DNA of 47,693 bases, taken from positions 1 to 47,693 of the IMG/VR virus record IMGVR_UViG_3300032193_000397; one strand, 5' to 3'. The DNA is from a virus. Of the stretch, positions 36,105 through 43,501 are shown one piece after another (within the stretch, counting starts at the first letter, position 1; the number at the start of each line of letters is the position of its first letter). The notes below the pieces were generated by a model. That model ran no database searches and was not told the DNA's origin. It was given only the letters and a program-made list of their open reading frames with translations. Both the position numbers and the translations under genes were made by a program.

Positions 36105-37379
36105 ATGTCAATTTTACAAGCAGATGGTATTGAATTTGGTAATGGAACTATATTAGATTCCTTTTACGGAATCGTTCCTCAAAGTTCTGTGATGGTGTTT
36201 TATCAAGCATCAGCACCAACTGGATGGACACAAGATACTACTGACAATGATAAAGCACTTAGAGTTGTAGATAATACTCTTCCTTTAACTGGAGGATCTT
36301 CTGGAGGATCACTTGCACTTTCATCAGTATGGAATGGTACTGGTGCCAGTGGTCCAGCAACATCAGTAACTGATGGAACTGTAGGAGATACAACATTAAC
36401 TACGCAACAACTACCAGCACACACTCATAATACTGGAAGTAATCCTGGTACATATACATCATCCGCAGGTTCTTCACCATTTAGAACAGATAACAGACAA
36501 CCACGTGGATATAATGTCAGGGCAATAACTAGAGCAAGTGTAAGTCAAAGAGTCATTATTAACTTTAGACAACCAGTAAGTGTAAGACAACCTCGTAATT
36601 ATAGACAAGAACAAAGACAAAGAGTTCCACTCAGACAGAGACAACCCAGGAACCAAAGAGTTAGATATGATACAAGATCTAGAGCACCATTTACCTTTAG
36701 ACAACCAAGAAGTTTCCGTGCTGATGTAAGATCTAGAGGACCATTTAGCTTCCGTGCTGATACAGGAAGAAGTAGAAGACCAATTCCATTTAGTTTCCGT
36801 GCTGGTATTAGAAATAATGATAGAGAACCAAGAAGAAGAGGTGGACGAAGAAGAAGGAATGATAGATTCCCAAGAAGAGCAGTAAGAAGACAACCCAGAA
36901 ATGGTGCAAATAGACAAAGAAGACAGGTTAGACAACCTAGATCTGCTAGACAGAGAAGACAATTTAGACAACCTAGAAACACTAGAGTACCACTTAACGC
37001 TAGACAGAGAAGACAGTTTAGACAGAGGCAACCAAGAACATTCAGAGTGAGATATTCATTCAGACAAAGAAATGCTTTCCGAGTGAGTATTCCATTCAGA
37101 GTGTCAGTTTCTCAAAGAAATCCTGCATCTTATAGACAACCAAGAGCATATCGTACAACACAAAGATACCCACAGGTAACAAGTATAAGAGTTTCCACAA
37201 GAACTTTAACTCCTGGTGGTACTATTAGAGGAAGTAATACTAATGCACCAGCAACATCACCAACTGGTGGTGGTCAAGCACATACTCATCCATTTACAGC
37301 ATCACCAGCATCATTTACTGTTCCTTTAGCACCATTGAGAGTACGATACATCGATGTGATTGTTTGCAGTTTGGATTGA
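36105..37379 (+). CDS. Tail-collar-type fibre protein with arginine-rich, lysine-free insert
   Basis: A 424-residue paralogue of the preceding protein with the same collar frame: MSILQADGIEFGNG, VFYQASAPTGWTQ, LPAHTHNTG and QAHTHPFTA, RVRYIDVIVCSLD. Between the HxH motifs, residues about 127-366 are an insert in which I count roughly 74 Arg, no Lys and few acidic residues. It is built from degenerate units such as RQPR, QRRQFRQPR, PFSFRAD and SFRQR. Arg is mostly AGA. It may form an extended, highly positive fibre tip, perhaps binding the anionic lipopolysaccharide of the host. It resembles short-period repeats I have seen in marine phage fibres, but Arg enrichment of this degree is unfamiliar. 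Confidence 0.8.
   Translation: MSILQADGIEFGNGTILDSFYGIVPQSSVMVFYQASAPTGWTQDTTDNDKALRVVDNTLPLTGGSSGGSLALSSVWNGTGASGPATSVTDGTVGDTTLTTQQLPAHTHNTGSNPGTYTSSAGSSPFRTDNRQPRGYNVRAITRASVSQRVIINFRQPVSVRQPRNYRQEQRQRVPLRQRQPRNQRVRYDTRSRAPFTFRQPRSFRADVRSRGPFSFRADTGRSRRPIPFSFRAGIRNNDREPRRRGGRRRRNDRFPRRAVRRQPRNGANRQRRQVRQPRSARQRRQFRQPRNTRVPLNARQRRQFRQRQPRTFRVRYSFRQRNAFRVSIPFRVSVSQRNPASYRQPRAYRTTQRYPQVTSIRVSTRTLTPGGTIRGSNTNAPATSPTGGGQAHTHPFTASPASFTVPLAPLRVRYIDVIVCSLD
37236..37288 (+). repeat. 53-bp identical repeat, copy 2 (collar genes)
   Basis: Partner of 35956-36008, at the downstream border of the arginine-rich insert. The shared borders would allow homologous exchange of the central segment. Confidence 0.9.
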
Positions 37380-37396
37380 TCGTGCTATAATAAATA
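37363..37396 (+). promoter_or_regulatory. Candidate promoter with extended -10, overlapping late motif AATAAATA
   Basis: TTTGCA at 37363-37368, a 17-base spacer, TATAAT at 37386-37391 preceded by TGC; directly overlapping is AATAAATA at 37389-37396. It could serve both early (sigma70) and late (phage sigma) transcription of the gene at 37416. Confidence 0.5.
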
Positions 37397-37415
37397 ATAC
37401 ACTGAATTTCATCTT

Positions 37416-37802
37416 ATGACTAAAGCATCTGGTAAGTGGTGTCCTCTTATTAAAAAGGATTGTGTTGAACATAAGTGTGCTTGGTACACACATATTGTAG
37501 GTTCAGATCCTAATACTGGAAATCCAGTAGATCATTGGTCTTGTGCAATACAATGGATGCCAATGTTAATGATTGAGAATAGTCAACAACAAAGATCTAC
37601 CAGTTCTGCTGTTGAATCATTCCGTAATGAAATGGTGAAGGCAAATGACAGTAATCAACAAATGTTAGATGCTGTTGGTAACATGTATCTTGATATGTGT
37701 GAAGCACAAGGTGTTAATGTTTCTGAATACATTGAACAGATTGAAGGTATAGATAATACAGAAGAAAACTTACTACCCGAGTCCGACGAGGAGCAACAAT
37801 GA
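37416..37802 (+). CDS. Cysteine-motif hypothetical protein
   Basis: A 128-residue protein. The N-terminus (KWCPLIKKDCVEHKCAWY, then DHWSCAIQWMP) has four cysteines in a CxxxxxxC, C and C pattern that could bind zinc or an iron-sulphur cluster. The C-terminal half is helical and acidic. Its stop overlaps the start of the coiled-coil gene (ATGA). I recall similar proteins in cyanophages but no function. Confidence 0.65.
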   Translation: MTKASGKWCPLIKKDCVEHKCAWYTHIVGSDPNTGNPVDHWSCAIQWMPMLMIENSQQQRSTSSAVESFRNEMVKANDSNQQMLDAVGNMYLDMCEAQGVNVSEYIEQIEGIDNTEENLLPESDEEQQ

Positions 37803-39145
37803 GAATTTCTATTATCCCAGAAGATAAAAAAATTATTGTAGATGGTAAGACTGTTGATCTTGAGGATGATGCACCTTGGGGTTTTGATGATGAAACTATC
37901 CATGCAATTCAGTGGAAAGACGGTAGAGGTTCATTGGAATATGAAGATATTCCTGGAGAAGATCCTGTACCAAATAAAATTTTTGGTGAAGACGAATTTG
38001 ATTCTATCATTCAACCATACCTAGATTATTTTAATTCCTTCCTTACACTCTATGAGCAAAAAGAACTTGCTGCTGCAATAGCAGAGGAAGAAAATCTTGC
38101 TGCTCAGATTGAAGAATTGAATCTAGATAAACTAGAAAAAGAAGCACAACTTGTTATCATTGAAGATCTTCAGAGACAAAATAAAGAACTTCGTGAAGAG
38201 AGAGAAGAACTTTATACTGCAAAAGATAAAGCAGAGCAAGCAAAAATTTATGAGCAACACACTGCTAGATTAGAACTTGAAAGAGAAAAAACAGCAAGAG
38301 AAGCAGAAAGAGTAGGACTCGAAGCAACAAAAGCTGATGAATTTTTTGCTGCTAAATCTCTAGAACTTTCTAAAAAGTATGATGATCTATATCATGACTT
38401 TGAGAAAGAGAAGGAAGCATTTATTGAAGAGAGAAAGCAGTATAATGAATTACTTCAAATGGAACGTGATAAAGTAGATCGTGAAATTGAAGATAGTGAA
38501 AAGAGTATTCTTCTAGAGGATAAAGAAAGGGCCCGAAGAGAAGAAGTTCTTGAAAAAACAAGGATGCTTGATGATGAAGAACTTGAAATTTCTAAGTTAG
38601 AACTTGAGATGCAAAAACAAGCAGTTGAAGCAGGTTGGAAAGAAGCACAATATGCAGTAGAACAAGTTAATGCTGAAAGAGAAAAGATGCTTCTCGAACT
38701 TGAATATGAAAAGAAACTAATGAAATCAGAAGTTGACAATCAGATGAACATTGTTATGAGAGCACATGAAGAGGTTCTTCAAAAGATGGACAATGAGCAG
38801 ACATATGATGAACTTGATGATGCACTAGAAAGAGAATTTGAAAGAGCAGAATTGGAGTATAGGGAAACTCAAAGAGCAAGACTTCTTGACTCATATAAGG
38901 CAGAAAACACTGATCCTACTGAACTATCTAAACTTGCAGGTGAAAGTCTAGAAAGACAAGAACTTGAGAGTGGTCAAGAGTATTCAGTCAATGACATTTT
39001 GTCAATGATGGATGAGATTGATCCAGAAAAACTATACTCTACTCTTACAGATCAAGAACGAGGAGATGGAACTGAAATACCTTTAGATAAGGCAGTTAAA
39101 TGGTTTGCTGCACTGAAAGAAGTTCTAGACAAAAACGATAAGTGA
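37799..39145 (+). CDS. Long coiled-coil protein, possible fibre-assembly factor
   Basis: A 448-residue protein. The N-terminus (MRISIIPEDKKIIVDGKTVD, IHAIQWKDGRGSLEY) matches the opening of phage tail-fibre-assembly type proteins (h.IQW..G.G..EY). From about residue 80 to 400 it is a near-continuous, highly charged Glu/Lys coiled coil. This may be a fibre chaperone or a structural rod. It lies right after the collar fibres, which fits a role in their folding. No enzymatic motif is visible. Confidence 0.6.
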   Translation: MRISIIPEDKKIIVDGKTVDLEDDAPWGFDDETIHAIQWKDGRGSLEYEDIPGEDPVPNKIFGEDEFDSIIQPYLDYFNSFLTLYEQKELAAAIAEEENLAAQIEELNLDKLEKEAQLVIIEDLQRQNKELREEREELYTAKDKAEQAKIYEQHTARLELEREKTAREAERVGLEATKADEFFAAKSLELSKKYDDLYHDFEKEKEAFIEERKQYNELLQMERDKVDREIEDSEKSILLEDKERARREEVLEKTRMLDDEELEISKLELEMQKQAVEAGWKEAQYAVEQVNAEREKMLLELEYEKKLMKSEVDNQMNIVMRAHEEVLQKMDNEQTYDELDDALEREFERAELEYRETQRARLLDSYKAENTDPTELSKLAGESLERQELESGQEYSVNDILSMMDEIDPEKLYSTLTDQERGDGTEIPLDKAVKWFAALKEVLDKNDK

Positions 39146-39151
39146 TGACAT

Positions 39152-40513
39152 ATGAAACTTGAATTATTGAAGAACAACTATATGGTTGTTCCTGGTTTTA
39201 TTGATCTAGATTATGCTAAAAGACTAGAAAAAGAGTTTATCATAACAGACGCACAGTTTGAGTTTGATGGTGATGAACAAGCACCAAACTCTGCGTCATG
39301 TTTTATGTTTCATCCTGCTGTAGAGTTGTTATGTAATAAAACTAGTGAAGTTAGTGAACTTATTGGTGAAACTGTTCTACCAACATACACTTATTCTAGG
39401 ATATATCATCAAGATAGTGTTCTCGCAAGGCACACAGATCGTCCCTCTTGTGAAATATCAATGACGGTGCATCTTGGTGGTGATAAACCATGGGCAATTT
39501 GGATTGAGACACCAGAAAAAGAAAAGAAATGCGTCACCTTAAATCCTGGTGACGCTATGTTATACTTGGGTTGTATTGCTCCACATTGGAGAACTAAATT
39601 TGAAGGTGAACATTATGCACAAATCTTTCTACATTATGTGAGAAGTAGGGGATTATATGGTTGTACTTATTTTGATAAAATACCAACAGAGGCAATCGAA
39701 GATCATGAAGCACTGAGAAAGGAGTATGAAACAATGAGAAACAAATTTGAACACGCAAGTCCTAAAGCAATTCTTCCTAGAAAATATAGAGAACTTGAAG
39801 AGTCTTCAATAGATTTTGTCCCAGAAGATGATAAAAATGAAGGTTACGTTGACTTTGATAATGTCGTTGTAGCAAATAGTAAGTATGAAAAGTTTCTGAA
39901 GAAGAAAGAAACACCAGAAATTCAAACGAAAGTGAAAAACTTAAGTTCTTTGGGTTTGGAACATTTTATCTGGCATGAAAGTGAATTTATTGATCCAGAT
40001 TTTTGTGATAAACTCCTAGAAGAATATGCACCAACTAATTACTGGGAGAAGACACTAACTGGTAGTGGGCATGATCCTGGAGCAAGAAAGTGTGAGTTCA
40101 TTCCTATTTCTGATCAAGGTGTAATTGAAGAGGCAAATGAACAAGATAGAAGAGAGATGGATAATTATCTCTTTGGTATCGTAAAAGATATTATTGCTCA
40201 ATATCAAGAACGGCATCCAGAATTTGATTTGGAGATTCAAGAAGACAGTGGATATGAACTGTTGAAGTATGAAGTTGGTGACTTTTATATTCAGCACAGT
40301 GATTCTTTTAAGGAGCAACCTAGAGCATTGACTGTCATTATGTCAATGAATGATGGTTATGAAGGTGGTGAAGTCGCACTATTCAATCGTGAATTGGTAT
40401 ACAAACTCGGTGCTGGTGATGTATTAGTTTTCCCATCCAATTTCATGTATCCACATGAGATTATGCCTGTAACTGAAGGAACTAGATACTCTATCATCAC
40501 TTGGGTTGTATGA
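39152..40513 (+). CDS. Double 2OG-Fe(II) oxygenase (two domains fused)
   Basis: A 453-residue protein with two oxygenase domains. The first has H94-x-D96 (ARHTDRPSCEIS) and distal H145 (APHWRTKFEGEHYAQIF). The second has H382-x-D384 (IQHSDSF), H435 (YPHEIMPV) and R445 (TRYSIITWV) with YEGGEVALF between. The second is the canonical P4H type; the first lacks a clear Arg at the cosubstrate position. A charged linker joins them. It overlaps the next oxygenase gene by ATGA. Confidence 0.8.
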   Translation: MKLELLKNNYMVVPGFIDLDYAKRLEKEFIITDAQFEFDGDEQAPNSASCFMFHPAVELLCNKTSEVSELIGETVLPTYTYSRIYHQDSVLARHTDRPSCEISMTVHLGGDKPWAIWIETPEKEKKCVTLNPGDAMLYLGCIAPHWRTKFEGEHYAQIFLHYVRSRGLYGCTYFDKIPTEAIEDHEALRKEYETMRNKFEHASPKAILPRKYRELEESSIDFVPEDDKNEGYVDFDNVVVANSKYEKFLKKKETPEIQTKVKNLSSLGLEHFIWHESEFIDPDFCDKLLEEYAPTNYWEKTLTGSGHDPGARKCEFIPISDQGVIEEANEQDRREMDNYLFGIVKDIIAQYQERHPEFDLEIQEDSGYELLKYEVGDFYIQHSDSFKEQPRALTVIMSMNDGYEGGEVALFNRELVYKLGAGDVLVFPSNFMYPHEIMPVTEGTRYSIITWVV

Positions 40514-41163
40514 AGCATAATGACTTTATTGATGTATATCCAGATGTTTTAGATAAACAGACATGTGATCGTATTATTCAATACTTTGAAGATAACTACA
40601 AGCATCCTGATGATCCTGATTCTAAAATAAAAACAGGATTAGGATGTGATGAAGGTGAATGTTTTCATCTTGGTCGTCATGATTATCAATGGTACTTGGA
40701 TTTTGACGATCCTTGTGCAAACCTTATTAGACAAGTAGTTGAACATTGTTGGGATTATTATGTTGAAAAGTATTGGGTTCTACCTCATATTAAGATGCAC
40801 TTTGAAGATGTAAAACTTCAGAAAACTCCACCAAGAGGTGGATTTCATGACTGGCATTGTGAGACAAATGATTTAAGTGTTGTTGACAGATCTTCTGTTT
40901 GGATGTTATATTTGAATGACATTCCCGAAGGTGAAGGTGAAACTGAGTTTCTTTGGCAAGGTCGTAGAGTACAACCAAAGGCAGGAACGATGTTAATTTG
41001 GCCAGCATTTTATACTCACGTTCATCGTGGAAATGCTGTTTATTCCTGTGATAAGTATATTGCAACTGGATGGGGTCTGTATTCATCAGACGCAGATGAT
41101 AAAAGACTTCCCAATTTTTATTGGGATGATGTAAATAGAAACTACACAGGAAAGAAAAACTAA
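40510..41163 (+). CDS. 2OG-Fe(II) oxygenase-like protein, HxE variant
   Basis: A 217-residue protein. I chose ATG 40510, overlapping the upstream stop, over a TTG at 40501. FHDWHCETND gives H116-x-E118 in place of HxD; the distal histidine is H170 or H172 (YTHVHRGNAVYSC) and K182 may take the place of the cosubstrate arginine (DKYIATGW). Glu in place of Asp can still hold iron but changes activity in some family members. Overlaps the next gene by TAATG. Confidence 0.7.
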   Translation: MKHNDFIDVYPDVLDKQTCDRIIQYFEDNYKHPDDPDSKIKTGLGCDEGECFHLGRHDYQWYLDFDDPCANLIRQVVEHCWDYYVEKYWVLPHIKMHFEDVKLQKTPPRGGFHDWHCETNDLSVVDRSSVWMLYLNDIPEGEGETEFLWQGRRVQPKAGTMLIWPAFYTHVHRGNAVYSCDKYIATGWGLYSSDADDKRLPNFYWDDVNRNYTGKKN

Positions 41164-41381
41164 TGGCACTATCTGATCAAGTTAAAGACGAACTAGACTC
41201 TGCTCAAGCACATTTGCGTGAGGCATTGGCATTTGCTGCAAGAAACGAAAAACCTTTTGTTGTTAAAGCATTGGGTGAAATGATTCATGCTGTGGATAAT
41301 CTCACAACAGCAGATGAGTTTATGGACACCATGCAAGAATTGATGAAGGAGCAAGAAGATGGACTATCAGATTTTCAATGA
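41163..41381 (+). CDS. Small helical hypothetical protein between oxygenase genes
   Basis: A 72-residue protein (MALSDQVKDELDSAQAHLRE...) that is almost entirely amphipathic helix and acidic at the end. It overlaps both neighbours (TAATG before; 23 bases after). It carries the AAGGAG ribosome binding site of the following oxygenase within its last codons. Possibly a subunit or chaperone; not recognised. Confidence 0.7.
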   Translation: MALSDQVKDELDSAQAHLREALAFAARNEKPFVVKALGEMIHAVDNLTTADEFMDTMQELMKEQEDGLSDFQ

Positions 41382-41952
41382 ACCATTTTTACATGTCATC
41401 ATAAAAGATACCTTTAATGAAGGTGAATTGGAACTAATTTGGAGAGAATTGACATTTCTTCTCGACAAATTAAATGGTCCAGATGGTTATGGTGGTGCTA
41501 AAATGGAAGATGGAACATATCTGACAGGATCGCAAGGTATGTCATTAGATTCACTCTATAGACAACGTGATGTTTCTGATATTCTAAACATAACTCATAA
41601 TTTTTTCTTTAATAATCAAGAATTTATTGATGATTTGGTTGATCATGATGAATACTGGAAGACATATAAACATTCTAATGAAGACTTTACCAAGGTCAGA
41701 AGATATGTTCCTGGTGATGGATATGATCCTCACTCAGACTACTGGGTTAATGTTATCACCAGCAGTACATTTTGTCGTGAGGAAGACAGTGGTGGAAACT
41801 TATACTTCCCAAGATATGATTTAGAGATTGAGACAAAAAACAATCAAACGGTTCTTTTTCCTGGATGGGTACAACACAGTGTGACAGATGTGATCGAACA
41901 TGAAAGATATGCTGTCACAAAATTTATCACATGCAGTGGTCGTGACAGTTGA
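41359..41952 (+). CDS. 2OG-Fe(II) oxygenase (P4H-like)
   Basis: A 197-residue protein. H125-x-D127 (DPHSDYWV), distal H173 (VQHSVTDV) and R183 (ERYAVTKFI) form a full site; EDSGGNLYFPRY is the strand before. The start is supported by AAGGAG upstream. It is the last oxygenase gene; the conserved early-promoter cassette of the following region begins 5 bases after its stop. Confidence 0.78.
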   Translation: MDYQIFNEPFLHVIIKDTFNEGELELIWRELTFLLDKLNGPDGYGGAKMEDGTYLTGSQGMSLDSLYRQRDVSDILNITHNFFFNNQEFIDDLVDHDEYWKTYKHSNEDFTKVRRYVPGDGYDPHSDYWVNVITSSTFCREEDSGGNLYFPRYDLEIETKNNQTVLFPGWVQHSVTDVIEHERYAVTKFITCSGRDS

Positions 41953-41956
41953 GAGA

Positions 41957-42015
41957 GTGTCCACCATTCTCCCCATGGCACTAAAAATCATGTATATTAA
42001 AAGAGTCAAAGGAAC
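41957..42015 (+). promoter_or_regulatory. Early promoter cassette A: GTGTCCAC box, -10 and AGAGTCAAAGGAAC leader
   Basis: GTGTCCAC at 41957-41964, TATATT at 41993-41998, AGAGTCAAAGGAAC at 42002-42015, then ATG 42022. No good -35 is seen at 17 bases, which suggests dependence on the upstream box. The leader is identical to those at 46301 and 46940. Confidence 0.6.
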
Positions 42016-42021
42016 AACGGC

Positions 42022-42396
42022 ATGACCACTCAGACATTTTCTGACTACGTTGCAACGCAAGATGCACGGAACACGATTGAATTGAACGTGCGTAAGTACA
42101 CTTTGATGCTGTGTGATGCGTTGCTTGATAACTTCAAAGGTAAGAACAATCGTAGGTCTGATGACTACAAGTTCTACATTGAGAGTGGACGTAAGTATCA
42201 CAAAATCATCATGGAGACTGGTGCTGGTTCCCGTAGTGTTCACGCCTTTGTTGATAAAAAGACTGGTGATGTTTACAAAGCAGCATCATTCAAAGCACCC
42301 GCAAAAGGTATTCGTTTCAATCTTTGCATCATTAGTGACCGTGAATGGTTGCTTGCCAATGCAGATTGGGCAGGTGGTTATCTGTATATGAAATGA
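42022..42396 (+). CDS. Hypothetical early protein
   Basis: A 124-residue protein starting MTTQTFSDYVATQDARNTIE. The C-terminal half (SRSVHAFVDKKTGDVYKAAS, KAPAKGIRFNLC) has a small beta-sheet-like pattern that I recall from conserved cyanophage early proteins of unknown function. It is expressed from promoter cassette A with AAAGGAA as ribosome binding site. No catalytic motif was recognised. Confidence 0.7.
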   Translation: MTTQTFSDYVATQDARNTIELNVRKYTLMLCDALLDNFKGKNNRRSDDYKFYIESGRKYHKIIMETGAGSRSVHAFVDKKTGDVYKAASFKAPAKGIRFNLCIISDREWLLANADWAGGYLYMK

Positions 42397-42404
42397 GGAA
42401 AAAA

Positions 42405-42587
42405 ATGAAACTTAATCATCATCAATGGAAACTTGTCTTCGATGCTGTTCGCAAACAACAGGTGAACAGTATCGTTGATGGGGAAAGTTACAAAGAATAT
42501 GATGCAATTCTTACTGAATTGTGGGATCTAGCATATTCTGAAACATATGCCAACATTCAAATGGTAGAAGACCTTGCAAACTCCTGA
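42405..42587 (+). CDS. Small hypothetical early protein
   Basis: A 60-residue helical protein. ATG 42405 (MKLNHHQWKLVFDAVRKQQV) was chosen because TGAGGA lies 7 bases upstream and overlaps the previous stop; longer in-frame starts would overlap the preceding gene. Contains WDLAYSETYANIQMVEDLA near the end. Not recognised. Confidence 0.6.
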   Translation: MKLNHHQWKLVFDAVRKQQVNSIVDGESYKEYDAILTELWDLAYSETYANIQMVEDLANS

Positions 42588-42795
42588 CAAGGTTAAGAAA
42601 GAATACGAAAAGTGGTTTACAGACACATTCTGTGAACTATGTGAGTATGATGATGGGGCAGAGGTTCTTCAGCACTGTATGAACCATGCCATCGCAAACC
42701 TCACATCATGGCATCTCAAAGAATTACAGTCTCTGAGTGACATGCAGTCTATCACCGAAAAAACTTTCTCCAAACAAAACGATGCACCTGATTGA
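42574..42795 (+). CDS. Small hypothetical early protein, probable TTG start
   Basis: A 73-residue frame, QTPDKVKKEYEKWFTDTFCE onwards, with a pair of cysteines (FCELC). No ATG fits; TTG 42574 lies within the end of the upstream gene behind an AGAAG motif. Overlaps both neighbours by 14 bases. Acidic, helical, function unknown. Confidence 0.5.
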   Translation: MQTPDKVKKEYEKWFTDTFCELCEYDDGAEVLQHCMNHAIANLTSWHLKELQSLSDMQSITEKTFSKQNDAPD

Positions 42796-43333
42796 TTCTC
42801 TGGAAACAAAAACTGACTGGGGTAAGATCTTCGGTGTTGTAGATTCACTCTACAATGACAAAGGATTCACCTCCAATGCTGACAACTTTGCCCGTGCAAC
42901 TGCTGTAGAGAAAGCAATCGCAAGTTTCTCAGATCTTGAACGTGTGGATCAAACTGGGTATGATTTTGTCTTTGGTGATACTAAAGTAGAACTGAAGATG
43001 GGTAAGAATTTGTTCTACAAACGTAAGGACATTCATGCCACTAAAAAGTTTAAGGTCAAGTCTTTCCTGAGTGAGAAGAAGACTGTCGAAGATTTCAAGC
43101 AACTGAAAACTTTCGACTACATGATGGTGATTGATCTTACTGCACGTCGTGTGGTGATTGTTGATGACGAGAAAGCACGATCTCTCTACACTGATGGTGC
43201 TGACGGTGCTATGATTGAACTCAAACTCGGTGACTATTACGAGTGTGATCTGGGTGACTTTGATGTCATTGAACCACCCACATCTTTGTCTAAGGCTATC
43301 AACAAAGCAATCGAGGGTTATCTTGACTTCTAA
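42782..43333 (+). CDS. PD-(D/E)XK-nuclease-like early protein
   Basis: A 183-residue protein. ATG 42782 (MHLIDSLETKTDWGKIFGVV) overlaps the upstream stop; an earlier in-frame start would overlap more. GYDFVFGDTKVELKMG places D61, E70 and K72 in the order of a PD-(D/E)XK core, and a helix with E43 precedes it. YMMVIDLTARRVVIVDDEKA could be the following strands. An early host-DNA nuclease or Holliday-junction-type enzyme is possible; the fold is inferred from the short motif only. Confidence 0.55.
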   Translation: MHLIDSLETKTDWGKIFGVVDSLYNDKGFTSNADNFARATAVEKAIASFSDLERVDQTGYDFVFGDTKVELKMGKNLFYKRKDIHATKKFKVKSFLSEKKTVEDFKQLKTFDYMMVIDLTARRVVIVDDEKARSLYTDGADGAMIELKLGDYYECDLGDFDVIEPPTSLSKAINKAIEGYLDF

Positions 43334-43427
43334 AGAAAAACTGCTGTTTGTATCATCATTCGTCTGGTTTCTTCATTGGGGAACACATTTAACATCAACT
43401 ATTATTGAAGCAATGATCAAGATGTGA
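43323..43427 (+). CDS. Possible 34-residue membrane peptide
   Basis: Starts at TTG 43323, overlapping the nuclease-like stop. LLFVSSFVWFLHWGTHLTST is one hydrophobic segment long enough to cross a membrane, flanked by K residues. It precedes the next promoter. Short and non-ATG, so it could be spurious. Confidence 0.4.
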   Translation: MTSKEKLLFVSSFVWFLHWGTHLTSTIIEAMIKM

Positions 43428-43438
43428 CAGTTGACAAG

Positions 43439-43481
43439 GTGCCCACTCTGCCCTGACTCTGCCCTCACTCTGCCCTATACT
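43439..43481 (+). promoter_or_regulatory. Early promoter with three 11-bp tandem repeats
   Basis: GTGCCCAC at 43439-43446 (a variant of the GTGTCCAC box) and TATACT at 43476-43481, with CTGACT at a 17-base gap as a weak -35. ACTCTGCCCT recurs at 43445, 43456 and 43467 with exact 11-base spacing, about one helical turn. TTGACA at 43431 is too far from the -10 to act with it. Confidence 0.55.
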
Positions 43482-43501
43482 GACTTCAGTCACAAGAAAA
43501 C

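Noticed and set aside
36474-37031. Ser/Leu-rich minus-strand frames over the arginine-rich insert
   Set aside because: They are the reverse reading of AGA/CAA-rich repeats and carry no domain.
35560-37379. Diversity-generating retroelement with template and variable repeats
   Set aside because: The collar genes share identical blocks, but no reverse transcriptase is in the window and the differences are not limited to adenines.
43431-43436. TTGACA as -35 for the promoter at 43476
   Set aside because: The spacer to TATACT would be 39 bases, far too long; CTGACT at 17 bases is the alternative.
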